DNA of 64,000 nucleotides from Apteryx mantelli. Taxonomy: Eukaryota > Chordata > Aves > Apterygiformes > Apterygidae. The stretch lies in contig NC_089991.1 of the NCBI RefSeq assembly GCF_036417845.1, forward strand, positions 12,157,001-12,221,000, written 5' to 3'. The notes below the pieces were generated by a model, which saw nothing but the letters and a program-made list of their open reading frames with translations, was not told the DNA's origin and did no database searches. The first letter of the stretch is position 1. Each line of letters starts with the position of its first letter. Positions 40,440 to 52,930 of the stretch are shown here, one piece after another. A program made the translations under genes and the position numbers.

Positions 40440-40720
40440 AACTTGCCTCACCTAATAGGGTGGGCAAGCAATTAGCTAAAGTGGCAAGTAATTAATGCAG
40501 CAGATGTCAGGCTGTGCCTCGTGTTTCTTTAACAAATGGCGTCACTCCAAACCAATTAAACCAGCCAGTACTTGAGATAGCAGAAAATCAACACGAGGTT
40601 GTTAGCGCTAAGATCTTTTTCTCTAGTCAGGCGTGCTCATGCAGAAAGCAGAGCGCATTGCGTTTTATGGTTAATGAAGGCGGAAAGAAAGGGGGGAAAA
40701 TTTCAGCACCTAATTTTTCC
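40440..40720. promoter_or_regulatory. AT-rich block with TAATTA/CAATTA cores (candidate conserved noncoding element)
   Basis: It contains GCAATTAGC, GTAATTAATG and CCAATTAAACC within about 110 bases, with little CpG and no simple repeat. It lies just before the CR1 insertion. Only composition and motif clustering support it. Confidence 0.25.
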
Positions 40721-40814
40721 ACACTTTAGGAAAGACTAGTTGGTGCAAAGAAAGCATGATCATATTGTGCCTGCTTTTTCAGAAAAATAAGGAAAAAAAA
40801 ACAATGAAGTCAGA

Positions 40815-42490
40815 TCACAGAATCACAGAATCGCTGAGGTTGGAAGGGACCTCTGGAGATCATCTAGTCCAACCCCCCTGCTCAAGCAGGGTCACCTAGA
40901 GCACATTGCACAGGATTGCATCCAGGCGTGTTTTGAATATCTCCAGAGAAGGAGACTCCACCACCTCTCTGGGCAACCTGTTCCAGTGCTCTGTCACCCT
41001 CACAGTGAAAAAGTTTTTCCTCATGTTCAGATGGAAGTGTCTGTGTTTCAGTTTGTGCCCGTTGCCTTGCGTCCTGTCGCTCGGCACCACTGAAAAGAGT
41101 CTGGTCCCATCCTCTCGACACCCTCCCTTCAGATACTTGTACACGTTGATAAGATCTCCTCTCAGCCTTCTCTTCTCCAGGCTAAACAGGCCCAGCTCTC
41201 TCAGCCTTTCCTCATAAGAGAGATGCTCCAGTCCCCTAATCATCTTTGTGGCCCTTCGCTGGACTTGCTCCAGTAGTGCCACATCCCTCTTGTACTGGGG
41301 AGCCCAGAACTGGACACAGTACTCCAGATGTGGCCTCACCAGGGCTGCGTAGAGGGGGAGAATCACCTCCCTCGACCTGCTGGCAACACTCCTCCTGATG
41401 CACCCCAGGATACCATTGGCCTTCTTTGCCACAAGGGCACATTGCTGCCTCATGCTTAACTTGGTGTCCACCAGCACTCCCAGGTCCTTCTCCACAGAGC
41501 TGCTTTCCAGCAGGTCAACCCCCAACCTGTACTGGTGCATGGGGTTATTCCTCCCCAGGTGCAGGACCCTGCACTTGCCTTTGTTGAACTTCATGAGGTT
41601 CCTCTCCGCCCACCTCTCCAGCCTGTCCAGGTCCCTCTGAATGGCAGCACAGCCCTCTGGCGTATCCGCCACTCCTCCCAGTTTTGTATCATCAGCAAAC
41701 TTGCTGAGGGTGCACTCTATCCCTTCATCCAGGTCATTGATGAAGAAGTTGAACAAGACTGGACCCAGGACTGACCCCTGGGGGACACCGCTAGCTACAG
41801 GCCTCCAGCTAGACTCTGCGCCGCTGATCACAACTCTCTGAGCTCTGCCATTCAGCCAGTTCTCAATCCACCTCACTGTCCACTCATCTAACCCACACTT
41901 CCTGAGCTTACTTATGAGGATGCTATGGGAGACAGTGTCAAAAGCCTTGCTGAAGTCTAGGTAGACAACATCCACTGCTCTCCCCTCATCTACCCAGGCA
42001 GCCATTCCATCATAGAAGGCTATCAGATTGGTTAGGCATGATTTCCCCTTGGTGAAGCCATGCTGACTACTCCTGATCACCTTCTTTTCCTCCACATGCT
42101 TGGAGATAGCCTCCAGGATGAGCTGCTACATCACCTTTCCAGGGATGCAGGTGAGGCTGACTGGCCTGTAGTTCTCTGGGTCCTCCTTCTTGCCCTTTTT
42201 GAAGACTGGGGTGACATTGGCTTTCTTCCAGTCTTCAGGCACCTCTCCTGTCCTCCATGACCTTTCAAAGATGATGGAGAGTGGCTTAGCAATGACATCC
42301 GCCAGCTCCCTCAGCACTCGTGGGTGCATCCCATCAGGGCCCATGGATTTGTGGGTGTCAAGTTTGCTTAAATGATCTCTAACCCACTCCTCCTCCACCA
42401 AGGGAAAGTCTTCCTTTCTCCAGACTTTCTCTCTTGTCTCCAGGGTCTGGGGTTCCTGAGGGCTGGCCTGAGCAGTAAAGACTGAATGCA
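40815..42490 (-). mobile_element. CR1 LINE, 5'-truncated, 3' end at 40,815
   Basis: Typical avian CR1 read on the minus strand. The 3' terminus is the short tandem CACAGAATCACAGAAT (as seen on the plus strand), with the 3' UTR and ORF2 to its right. Similarity fades near the codons for [13 protein letters not shown] at about 42,490, which I take as the 5' truncation. Elements of this kind copy through target-primed reverse transcription and are usually 5'-truncated. The long open frame suggests a fairly recent insertion for a bird. Confidence 0.93.
40896..42490 (-). pseudogene. CR1 ORF2 remnant: reverse transcriptase, N-terminus missing
   Basis: The frame holds the RT palm motifs in order: [33 protein letters not shown] (motif A), [15 protein letters not shown] (motif B) and FADDTKLGG (motif C, FADD at 41,688-41,699). 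The C-terminal domain ends [20 protein letters not shown] and a stop at 40,896. Upstream in the same frame, [17 protein letters not shown] and NYRPVSL are also RT. A single in-frame TAG at 42,126-42,128 (where a Glu codon is usual, GKVMEQL) is the only break I see in about 1.6 kb. The endonuclease domain is absent, so the element cannot move by itself. Read-through frames right of 42,490 are not CR1. Confidence 0.9.
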
Positions 42491-44270
42491 GCTTCTCTTT
42501 CGAGAGAACCCACCCATGGGATATATTCAAAGCCAGAAAATGACCAGTGCTGAAAAAAGTGCTTTCAAGCCACTGCTGGCGTGGTCTGAGTGGGACCTGC
42601 TGGTCGCCCTGGAGAAACAGCCCTGTTGTTTCCTCCAGATGGACCATGCGTAGCATGAAATCAATTGCTGTTGTTTACGGAGTAGAGCGATTGCCGGGTG
42701 CGTGCGGAAGGCGACCCAGAGCAGAGATCGGGTGGCAGCCGGCCACACGCTCTTGTGCAGCCGCCCTGTTTCCCTGCTGAGCAGAGGAGTTATCCAAGCC
42801 TGCCCCCGTGTAAAGAGTGAGAAACACCCGCTGCTTTAATAATACATTTTAATAAATAGATTTACTGGAACAGGCTTTTCTTAATAGCTTTTCAAAACCC
42901 ATATGGGTCCCTGGCAGTGGTGTTGCCCCCAGCCCTCCTGCGCTGCCTGGCTCAGAGCTGTCTTTTGACCTGCCCTCGGGAAGCACCCGAGGGAGGAATT
43001 AATCCCCCCAACATGTCCCTCATGCCAACAGCCCCGAGGATCCCAGCTCTTATTCCCAACACATGCCAGAGCCAGGCAGACAGTAACAGCTTGGTGTGCT
43101 TGATCACTTCTCTGTAATTACAGAGCAACCTCCTCCTCCTCCTCCTGCTTCTCCCCCACCAAATGACACATCTGGGCCAGGCACCACAGATGGGCAGATG
43201 AGAGCAGAAAACCAGGCATGGTTTGTCCAAAGGACAGAGAAGGGGAAGGGAGGGAAGGATGTATCCCTAATCAGGTGGGCCGCAGCACAGCAAGGCTGTG
43301 CACCTGCCAGCACAAACTTGAGGCTGAGCACCCAGGTGGGGGATGTGGGATTACCATTCTGCATAGACCCGGCACAACGGAGACCAGATGTGACCATGTC
43401 CTTGGATGCCACAGCAACACAGACAGCCACCGCTGATGCTAACACCTCACTTGGAGGCTAAGTTGCAATGAACACCAATTTGCTTCAGGCCAGATGTGCA
43501 GGACTGTAAGGGATGTCATCTGGAGTTGGCAGTCTGGGAACAGGGGAGTTGTTTGCTGTGGCTGGTGGGACCAATAGCCACTCTCCATTCAGGCACGGTC
43601 TTCTTGGAGTAGGTAACCAAAGTGACCACTACCACCAAACCATGACCATGACTATAACCATGATCATCGCTATCACCATCACCAAAGCTCGGTGAGACAG
43701 TGCCAGGGTGCAGAGAGGGAGGGAGGTTAACAGAAAGTTGAGTGCTTATAGGTGAGGGTGAAGAGCACAGGCAGCTGGGGTCAAGCCGAAGGGGAAAACA
43801 AGTCTTGGACCATCGCATGAGGACGCTGCCCGCACTATTTGGTCCTGTCATGATGAGGAAAACAGGACTCTGCATATGTTCCTAATAGCGACAAGTATCT
43901 ATCAAAGAAATACCCGGCTGCAACAACAGCAGCAGACCAGAGTGCCCAGCGCAGGCAAATTGCCTTTACTCCAGCCTGACAGGAGTCCTGTCCCTCAGTC
44001 CCAAAATACATACCAGTTGGGAATCTGTCTGTGCATGTTTCTTTGCCCTGAGAGCCCCCAGTTCTGGGCAGTGAGCAGGAAACAAGTTAACCCCGTGGTA
44101 TATGTTCCTGAAAGCTCTGGTTTCCCTCTACGCACTGCCCTCCCCTTCTGGCTCAAAGGACAAAGTGGCCGAGTCTCTGCCCACCGCCCACATTCCCCCA
44201 AAAGTCCACCAGCAATTCGGTTTCTCCCTGCCTCAAGGCCCTTGGTGTTGATTTATGATTACATGAAACC
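42491..44270. other. Intergenic stretch, no gene seen
   Basis: Mixed composition without a supported exon. It contains short simple repeats: a CTC-rich tract at about 43,128-43,150 and an imperfect CATGACCATGA/ATCACC run at about 43,630-43,690. Confidence 0.4.
43630..43690. repeat. Imperfect (ACCATG)n / (ATCACC)n simple repeat
   Basis: Hexamer-like variants of CCATGA, CTATAACCATG and ATCACCATCACC follow each other for about 60 bases. Degenerate microsatellite. Confidence 0.6.
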
Positions 44271-44720
44271 ATTCCAGCTGAGGCAAAATATTTACAGGAC
44301 TGATTAAACACCGAGAAAATGGGAAACTTGTTAAAAGTGTGGAAGTTATATAAATAGAGCATTATTAAAATAAAATGTGACTTTTAGCAAGGACAGCTCT
44401 CTCAGCTGTTCTCTGTTTACCTTAATTGTTTCCCTCCATTAATTACAATCTGAGAAGGAGACTTGTGCAAATTGAAATAAATTAATCGAATTTGTTTGGA
44501 GTTTTGTGTGGCTGGCTTATGGGGAATGCAATTAAGCCAGCATGTTTGGGGTATTAAATTACATCTCCTAGCTCTGTTCCTCCCTTTGTAAGCGCTGGGA
44601 ACGTGAAAAGGCAGGAGCCAGCGACAATTAGAAGATAAACAAGCGTCATGATCAATTGTCATTTTAGTTCCTGTGCCTCAGGAATTTCACTCCTTGCAAA
44701 ATTACCGCTTATCCCTTAAT
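44270..44720. promoter_or_regulatory. AT-rich motif-dense block (candidate conserved noncoding element)
   Basis: A 450-base AT-rich stretch, low in CpG and free of simple repeats, carries many homeodomain/POU-type cores: CTTAATTGTT, CATTAATTACAATC, GCAAATTGAAATAAATTAAT, GCAATTAAGC and TTAAATTACAT. The density and unique character resemble deeply conserved enhancers of developmental genes. Conservation is not shown. Confidence 0.35.
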
Positions 44721-45184
44721 AAATGCAGTCCAGCTCAGCGCAAGGAAAGGTAAAGGGGAGATGTGGAGGACTCGGTGAACGACATTTGATGGAGCTGATC
44801 TGCACTGCAGCAGTCCCACACCCCAGCACAAAGGCAGAGAGCCGAGGCCGCTTGCTGCCGGTGCTTCCCAGCTCTACCGTGGCAGTGGGAATGCTGGTGT
44901 GGGAGTTTAGTCCAATTCACCGGGAAAATTAAGCTGCGTGACTCAGCTGCCTGGGTGAGTTCTTGCTGGTTCCCACTAGCAGCTGACCAGTGCCACCCAC
45001 ATTTGACACAGCAGTAGAGGTTTCCACAAGCGCTGGTGGACCCGTGCCTGCTCCGTCCATCCTGGGGAGAGCCACCCGTCCCCGCAGTCCTCGGCTGCTC
45101 CCGGGCATCACACGGATGGTGGGAGGACAGCAGCCCCCTGTGACACCGTGGCCATAAATACAGGGTGGGCAGAGGTGGCAGGGA

Positions 45185-45480
45185 CAAGTGGTGGCATCAA
45201 GTCATCGTGCAGATATGTTTTCCGTAAGCGAACCTCCTCACCTGGCTGTTGCCTGCACCCTGATGATAAATGGAGTGGCTGGGCTGCTATAGGATTTCTA
45301 CCCAGAGTATTGGCTGAATGATAAAGGATTCTGTCTGCGGTGATAATTGCACCATAAATAGTGCTGGGTTCAGCAGTGACGAGCGAGGCATTAGAAACCC
45401 TCACCCTCTGGATTCCTCCCACCACTTTCGCCCCGACTGCTAACAAGCTGGAAGAATAGCTGTTCGTTTTTTTTACCAAC
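45185..45480. promoter_or_regulatory. Candidate conserved noncoding element
   Basis: A unique stretch with repeated GATGATAAA / AATGATAAAGG / GTGATAATTGC / CCATAAATA elements (GATA- and Hox/Cdx-like cores) in otherwise ordinary intergenic DNA. Supported only by motif clustering. Confidence 0.25.
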
Positions 45481-48400
45481 CGCAAGAGGTTTATTGCACT
45501 CAGAGGCAGTTGGGCACCTTCCTCCCCATAAATCTTAATACTAAAAAAAAGGGAGAGAAAGAGAAAAACAGCTAAATTGTGTCATTACTGAAAAGCAGCA
45601 GGTACGGTGGCACCCTTGCACAGCTGTCTCTCTTCATCCCCTCTGCGGCAGGGATGGCTGCTTCCCTCACCCACCTCCACCTTTCCTCGGCTCTCCTGGG
45701 CACTCGTGGTGTGACCATCCACTTTACTCCACTGATAGGAACCAAAAACCTGCCAGCTAGGCCTAAACACTGAAAAATGAGGATCTCAAATTTGGGAGTG
45801 CTGTAAGAGTCATGACTAGAAAAAAAATAATTAACATGAACGGATTTGAAGCCCTTTCTGGCTCCTTGCTTTTTGAGCCTGCAGAAAGCATGTGAATCCT
45901 CTTCCTGTTTTTTTCCCAAAGAAAACCTGGAAAATGAACCTGACTCTGCAGACAGATTAACCTGTTCTTGAACTCCAAAAATACCTTAAAACTCTCTTAA
46001 TATTTGTGCATTAAGATTTCTCACTGACGTCAAATTCAAGTCCACCCAAACTTGGTCCTCTGGGAATATTTGCTCACTGGTCACAACCAACCCTTAGGTA
46101 CTTTGGCGAATGTGGTATAAATGGAAAAAGTAGCCAGAACTGAATGGAGACATCTCCTAATCAAACTCTATTCATGGGCCATGGTAAATTGCTGTTGTGG
46201 CTGTTCTTGTCCTTATATGCAGTGCCCTATTTTGCTGCCAATAGCTAAAAATCAGACCGCGTGGCTGCAGGAGCAGAGGTTTAATAGAAATGCCCAGCTC
46301 ACATATTGGAGACTCCCCAGGAAGGAGCAGAGTTGGTACCTGAGTGAGACTCCAATGGGATCTGGAGTGTTTGAAAGCCTTGGGGCATGCAAACACTATG
46401 AATCCCTTTTACAGCCCCTAAAAACTTGCAAGATCCCAGCCAAAAATTGAACCTCAGGATGTCAGGCACAACACGCCCCAGATTCTCAGCTGGGCTGATT
46501 TAAAGAGGAGGCGAGCCTGGCCTTCAGCTGGCAACGTGCTGTCAGAGCTCCTTAGCAGAGTGATGAAAATCTGCACTCCAGGAACATCTTTCTCCCGCGA
46601 CGGCCCCCTGTCAGTCACCTCCAGTGCCTGGGAAAGCTCTGCTCTGCCGCCCGCGTGCTGCTTTTGAGCAGAGGTCCAAGGGGAAAATCCTTCAGGGGCT
46701 AGTTACCAGGCTGTCTCCATGACCACTTCTGGCATCACTGAGATGTAGCTATGGCTTTTATAAGATGATTAAAAAGTTTTTAAAAGGGGTGTTGAAGTGT
46801 CCCAAAGGGGGAAAATGATTCCTCCTTCCCGGACACTTTAACAAGCTTCCACAAATAACTGCAAGTCCTAGTCAGGATGGTAGAGTAGGAGGTGGAGGAA
46901 GAAGGCAAGTTTTATTCTGAGCTGGGAAAAGAGATGCCTAACAGGCAATTTTAAAAGGCTCTGAGTAGAGTTTGGGTGGAAATCCTTCCGCACTGGCCAC
47001 ATTCGAGCAGGGCCCTCAGTACAGGCTCAAGGCCAGAACTGGTGCTCATGGTGGCGTATAAGAAAAAGAGCAGCCTTCTCTTTTCTCAGTGCATTGCAAT
47101 AAACATTGCTAAGCAGGTATGAGCTTTTCAGCTCCTGTAAAAACCCATAAGCTCCCTGAAACCTCCCTCTTCTGCACACGCAACAAATCCAAAGGCCAAA
47201 TATGGAGTGTGATTTTTCTCCCTTTTCGTTATTCTTATTTTTTTCCATCCTGGAGTGTTTGAAGCAAAACTATTTACCCTGTTTAAGCTTTGGATTTGCA
47301 AGTTTAAATCTTTCACAGTGCCAGGTGCACCCAAAAAGATAAGGGAGCTAGGAGGTGCATTGCTGTAGTTAAAAAAAAAACAAACAAAAAATTCTGAGAT
47401 TAATTTGAAGCTGTTTCTTAATAGCTCAGTATTTCTGCATTATCTAACGCTGCTATTATATTTACCCTGTCGAAGCTGGCGTGGGAATGCACAAAACACA
47501 AAACAACAAAAGCAATGACCATTCTTCAACTCTTGTTTTTCTTCTTTTTGCTGCTCCATGTCTTGATAAGTGTTTCTAGAAGAGGGGACAAAGATTTTGC
47601 AGCCTTGCAGGCGGAAGGTCCCTGTTAATGAATACAGTATCAGAGGGGCAGGCAGGTGGGGAAAGAGGGAAGGAAGCAGTTTGGGAATGTGCAACAGCCA
47701 TTTGAAAATGCTGGTGAGCCAGAAAGCTTGGGAGGAAGTCCCTGAGGACAAGAGAGAGGGGTGTTCCTGCCATGACCATGAATGGTTGGTAGTGGAGCCG
47801 AGGCTGCTAATTCCCCCCTTCCAGAGGCTGAAGTTTGGCTTACAGTGTGGCTAGACACACTGACCATGCAGCTTTGATTTTCCTCGCTCTTGTGGATTTG
47901 TTTAGGCCCTTGCTGCAGATCTGAGGGATGTAGTGGGCCCATGTGCCTCTATGGCAAAGCTGCGAGTGATGGGCTCTTCAGGCAGTGGTCTGCCCCAGCA
48001 TCAGGCATGGGGTGCAGTGGGCCAAACCTGCTCTCCTGTCTGTTTAACACATAGACCATGGGGTTACAAATCTGCAGATCAATGTTGTCTTCCCAGCCAT
48101 GCCCCAAATCTCCTTCCTTCCTGCCATTTTTCCACTTACACCACAGTCAGCCTGGCTACAGACTCCATCGCCACTGACACTGCAATACCAGGAGAACAAA
48201 TGAGTCCCTCTGGGCAGCATCATTGCAAAATCCCTTCTCCTCTCACATCAAAAAGGGATGAAACATCTGCATTTCCCAGGGCAGGTGTCTCTTGCTGAGC
48301 ACCAACACTTCTCCAGCCCCAGCTGCAGCAACTGGCTTCCCTCCTCCTCCCTTACCAAAAGCTTTGGCGGGACCAGTGCAGCACGAGGCCTGAGCACTGG

Positions 48401-51230
48401 TCCCCTTTGGAGGCTGTTATCAGAGTTCCTGGCAAGAGATGCAAAACCTGAGTTCACAAACCAGATGCTAATATATAGTTGGTTGGACACAGGAGGAAAA
48501 GAAAAAAAGAACAGGCTTTAAAAATAATAAATGAGAGTGAAAAAACAGCCTGGGACTCAGGGAGCTGGGCTATGCATGTCTCCGTGGAAAGAGGCAAGTC
48601 AGGGCTTCATGGAAGAAGCTCTGGGAGAGGAAAACAGAGGAGGAGATGAGATTAATCAAGCAGCAAGAGCTGCCCAGACATGGCTATTCTTGGCCATTCT
48701 GTTAGGAGGGAGATTACTGCTTAGGGTTTCTCAAAATGTGGTTTGATACAATTACACAGCCTGTAATGATGGGTGCCCTTCTTACTCAGTGGCTCTGCTT
48801 CGTTCAGCAGGCGTCTGGCATGCAGGTGGATTTATGTGAGGACAGACAGTCCTCCGGGTCTGGAGAAGCAAAACATCCTAGTGGGAGCCGTGCTGAATGG
48901 GGCTGGATCTCACCTGGTGAGAAACTGCCTCCTGCAACTTCTGCTCCCTGCTGCTGCCAGGCTTTTTCCTGGTAGCGGCTCTGCTTGTGCCAGCTAAACA
49001 GGCAGCTCTTCCTCCTCCTGCCTGCTCAGGACTGGACTCCAAAGTCGCAGTTTGGCCTGCATGATGTTGTCTGTCCTGGCTGTACATCCTTGTAACAAGG
49101 CCATGAGTCAGTGGGATGAGGTGTGATTTGCAGTGCTCTGAGGTGTGTATTTAGTGCCCACCAAACAGGCTGGCTAAGGGAAAACACCAGGACTTCTTTC
49201 TTTTGGTCACAGTCCCATGAAAATATCCCCGATTGAAAAGACTGTGCAATATAGCCTGTATATTGCCTGTTATTGGAGGAGGGACTGGTGGCTTCTCTTT
49301 GATATGTCTTTGCAGAGTTCTTTGCTTGCTGCTCCTGCGATGCTGAGAGATTGGCAGAAGCACAAGTGGCCAGGTAGGTTCCCCCTCCTCCCTGGGACTT
49401 GGTAGTGCAACTCTCTATCATGTCCCATTCAACAAGGATGGGAGCCGACCACGCGAAGGGACGTCGAGGTGGGGGAGCTGGCACACTGCATTGGAGTGGC
49501 AGGCATCCAGGAGCGGCAGTGAGGACACACGGCTCGGTGAGCCCCAGGCCTACGCTCCACCACAAAGGGTGGTCAAGGCAAATACAGCCAATTCTTGGAT
49601 GACAAGTAAATCCAGACCCACGTGATGTTTCTGTAACTGCAACATATGAGATCTGTGGTTTGGAGCTGAAATAAGCCGTCAGCCTTTATCGGTCTCTGGG
49701 AGTTAAGGGGGCAGCTTTATGGAAACGGCAGCAGGATTTTAGTCCAGGTCAGGAAGAATATCCATTCTGAAAGTCACTCATTTTCTTGTCTTTATTTTTC
49801 AGTCATTTACTGCATTTTATTTTGCTAGTTTTCTCTCTCAAAGGCTCAATACCACCCACAGCCCTGGATACTGCTGAGCTCTGGCTCTCAGTCAAATCCT
49901 CTTGCCTTCAGGGAGATGGAAACTAATCAATGAAGAATATTAAACAATATGAAAGCCACAATGATTTAACATTTCCCATAAAGGTCAGAGTCCCCTGGCA
50001 GCTCCATGATAACACCGAGCTAAAGGCGGCATGGGGAAATTACATATCTCAGAGATAAGCTCTCATCCCTCTATTTTCTGCAAGATATCTTGCTCTTATA
50101 TGATGGAAAGGATCACGTTTCTGAGCAGATTCAGGCTAGCCTGGCTCTTGGGTTTTGCTAGACAGAGCTTAGACTTCCTGTATGTTTGTGGGGAGTCTGG
50201 GCTGACTCACTCCCTGTTTGCAGGTGTGGGTACGCACGTGCATGGGGCCCTGCCATGGCTCATAAGCTGGTGAGCCATGTCCCCTGGCGCCCCACTTCAG
50301 CGCCTTCATCCAGTCTGAGAGTTGCTGAAGGTTTGCAGGGACGGGGCTGATGCATTCAGGACTCATTCTGGAGATGCCCAGCTGAGTGCAGTGCATCTGT
50401 CCAACAGCCTGTTACCTGCCTGAGCTTGGGGGTTTCCTTTGGCCCCTTAGAGCAGGTTTTAACCCGGATTCAGACCCTGGGTTCAGGTCCTGATTTGTCA
50501 TCTTACCTCCCTTTCCAAAGGTGGGGGGGGGTTGGATTCAAGGAGGGTTCTAATGACACGTTATTCAAGGGAGGATGCAGGATGGGATGCAGGATGTATC
50601 CCATGCACTGGGACAGGACTGGTGCCTTTGGCTGGTGGAAATGGGCAAGTCAAGTAGGCAGGAATGGAAAAACTTGTTTCCTCTGTGTTTAGCTGACTTT
50701 GATACAGCTGTTTACTAGGCTTCTGGTATGAAGAAAGGCACTAGTATGTTGGGTGGGGGTTTATATTGACCACAGAAAAGTAGTAGAAATATAGACCCTG
50801 AAGCAAACCCAGGAGATCAGCTACTTCACGTTGTTGCACTGCAGCTGGACGCAGCCCAGCTGCATCCTGGCAGATATCGTCCTATCTGGTCTTTAACACC
50901 CTCCCCTTGTCCAGACCCTTCTTCATGCTACAGCCCAGCTGGGAGGATATTTCAATATTTTCTGCTCCATCTTTCCTCCAAACTCCACACTGTAGTGAGA
51001 TCTTGGGAGCACTTGGCCCAGGGGATGTTCATGAGATGTTCCTGCTGATGAACTCTGCTTCGTTCCCCATCTGTTTGAATCCAACTCGTCTCCTGCCCTA
51101 AGGTCAGATTGTAAATTCTTCAGCCGGGCTCTGTTGTTTTGCTCTGTACAGGTTTCTCCTCTAGTACAATGGTGTCTTGTGTTCTGTGTTTTGTGGCAGC
51201 AATGAAAATTTCAAAATAATATCCAAGCAG
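45481..51230. other. Intergenic stretch, no gene seen
   Basis: Unremarkable sequence of medium GC. I found no exon chain, RNA gene or young mobile element. A short tandem duplication GATGCAGGATGGGATGCAGG lies near 50,573-50,600, preceded by a short G run at about 50,522. Confidence 0.4.
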
Positions 51231-51234
51231 GGGA

Positions 51235-51400
51235 TTTAAATCAAATTTCTGGCTCAGCCCCTGGAGTTTCTGAACAGTCTTAACAAGTTACTCCTCTCTG
51301 GGTCCTGGTCTTCTGCATCTGTAAAGGAAGGATGATGACACTTAATTTTTATGTCTAAAGTTATGAATATAAAGTGGCCCATAGGCTTCAAGCACCAGTG
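51235..51400 (+). repeat. MIR-like SINE remnant
   Basis: The segment GGCTCAGCCCCTGG, then TCTTAACAAGTTACTCCTCT, then TCTTCTGCATCTGTAAAGGA, then AGGATGATGAC follows the MIR consensus (TGGGCAAGTTACTTAACCTC, then CCTCATCTGTAAAATGGGGA) in order. Well diverged. Confidence 0.55.
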
Positions 51401-52100
51401 TCAGCCGAGAGATTTCTCTAAGTGAGGCCAGTATTCAGTTGATCCTTGTTTCCATTCTAATAGCAAACCTAGTTAAAATCTAACTCTCTTATTTCAAATG
51501 TTACTGGCAGGGCTGAAAAGTTGCAGACACAATAGTTCAATCCAGCCAGACTGCTCAAGACTCTTTATATTTAAGTCTGAACAAGGATTTGTAAAAAGAC
51601 ACCACAATTAGCATCAAAGAGTGAAAGAGAGAAGAGAAAGGAACCCTTGAACAATGCCAACTTGCAACAAAGTAGAGCCCGCTGGATAAGGAGCCAGGAC
51701 ATTTTGGAGATCGTTGTGAGCCGTCTCATTTTGCATTCCAATTATTTTTCTCAAGTGTATAGGTAACTGACAGTAGTTGGTCCCCACTGAGTTTCTTGAC
51801 AAGCAATTTATTGTTGGACAGGATGAAAATCAGCAGGTGTTAATTCCATTGGAACGTCCCTCCTTTACCACCCCAAATCCTCCCATCTTCTTCATTTGCT
51901 ACTCTTAATAAGATTTTGTATATTGCTACTGAACCTGGCTGCACAGCATGAGTATGAATTTAATGTGCAAAGTTAAATGTAAACAGGATTTAAAAAAATC
52001 TTAGTAATTATAAAATACTTGAAAGTGTTCTCCCCCCCCTCCACTCCCCCTCCCCACACACTTTATTTGCAGCCTCTTCATTCTGCCTGTCTTGCACATT

Positions 52101-52930
52101 CACAGAGTCACAGACAAGCCGGGGCTGTAAGGCACCTCTGGAGATCATCTAGTCCAACCTCCCTGTTCGAGCAGTGTCAGCTGGAGCAGGTTGCTCAGGA
52201 CAGTATCCAGCTGAGTTTTGCATATCTCCAAAGATGGAGATTCCACAACCTCTCTGAGCAATTTGTTCCAGTGTTCAACAGTGAAAAAGTGTTTTCTTAT
52301 GTTCAGACAGAATTTTCTGTATTTCAGTTCGTGCCCATTGCCTCTCATCCTGTTACCGGGCACCACTGAAAAGAATCTGGCTCCCTCTTCTTTACACCCT
52401 CCCATCAGATATTTATGAGCATTGATAAGACCCCCTCCCCAACCTTCTCTTTTCCGGGCTAAAAAGTCCCAGCTCTCTCAGTGTCGCCTTGTATGAGAGA
52501 TGCTCCAGTCCCCTAATCGTCTTTGTGGCCCTTTGCTGGATTCACTCCCATAAGCCCATGTCTTGTACTGGGGAGCCCAGAACTGGACGTAGCACCCCAG
52601 ATGTGGCCTCACCAGTGCTGAGCAGAGGGGAAGGATCACCTCCCTCAGCCTGCTGGCAATGCTCTGCCTCATGTAGCCCAGGATGCTGCCGTTCCTGGCC
52701 ACGAGGGCGCATTGCTGGCCCATGTTCACCTTGTTGCCCCCCAGGACTCCCAAGTCCCTCTCTGCAGAGCTGCTCTCCTGCTGGTTGGCCCCAGCCTGTA
52801 CTGGTGCCTGGGGTTATTCCTCCCCAGGTGCAGGACTTTGCACTTCCCTTTACTGAGCTTCAGGAGGTTCCTCTCTGCCCATCTCTCCAGCCTGTCGAGG
52901 TCTTTCTGAATGGCAGCACAACCACCTGGT
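52101..52930 (-). mobile_element. CR1 LINE fragment, 5'-truncated and decayed
   Basis: Same structure and orientation as the CR1 at 40.8 kb, but shorter and more worn. The 3' end is CACAGAGTCACAGA, then GGAGATCATCTAGTCCAACC. Decayed ORF2 C-terminal codons (for example [20 protein letters not shown] on the minus strand) follow, up to the codons for [14 protein letters not shown] at about 52,920. The frame is broken in several places, so it is an older insertion. Confidence 0.92.

Noticed and set aside
39528-40475. 315-codon plus-strand open frame
   Set aside because: Runs through a MIR-like SINE and into AT-rich DNA, with no domain.
42491-42656. Apparent N-terminal extension of the CR1 reverse transcriptase
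   Set aside because: Similarity to CR1 fades near 42,490; the open codons beyond it look like flanking sequence that happens to be in frame.
43630-43690. Possible CRISPR-like or direct-repeat array
   Set aside because: A degenerate hexamer microsatellite without spacers, in a vertebrate genome.
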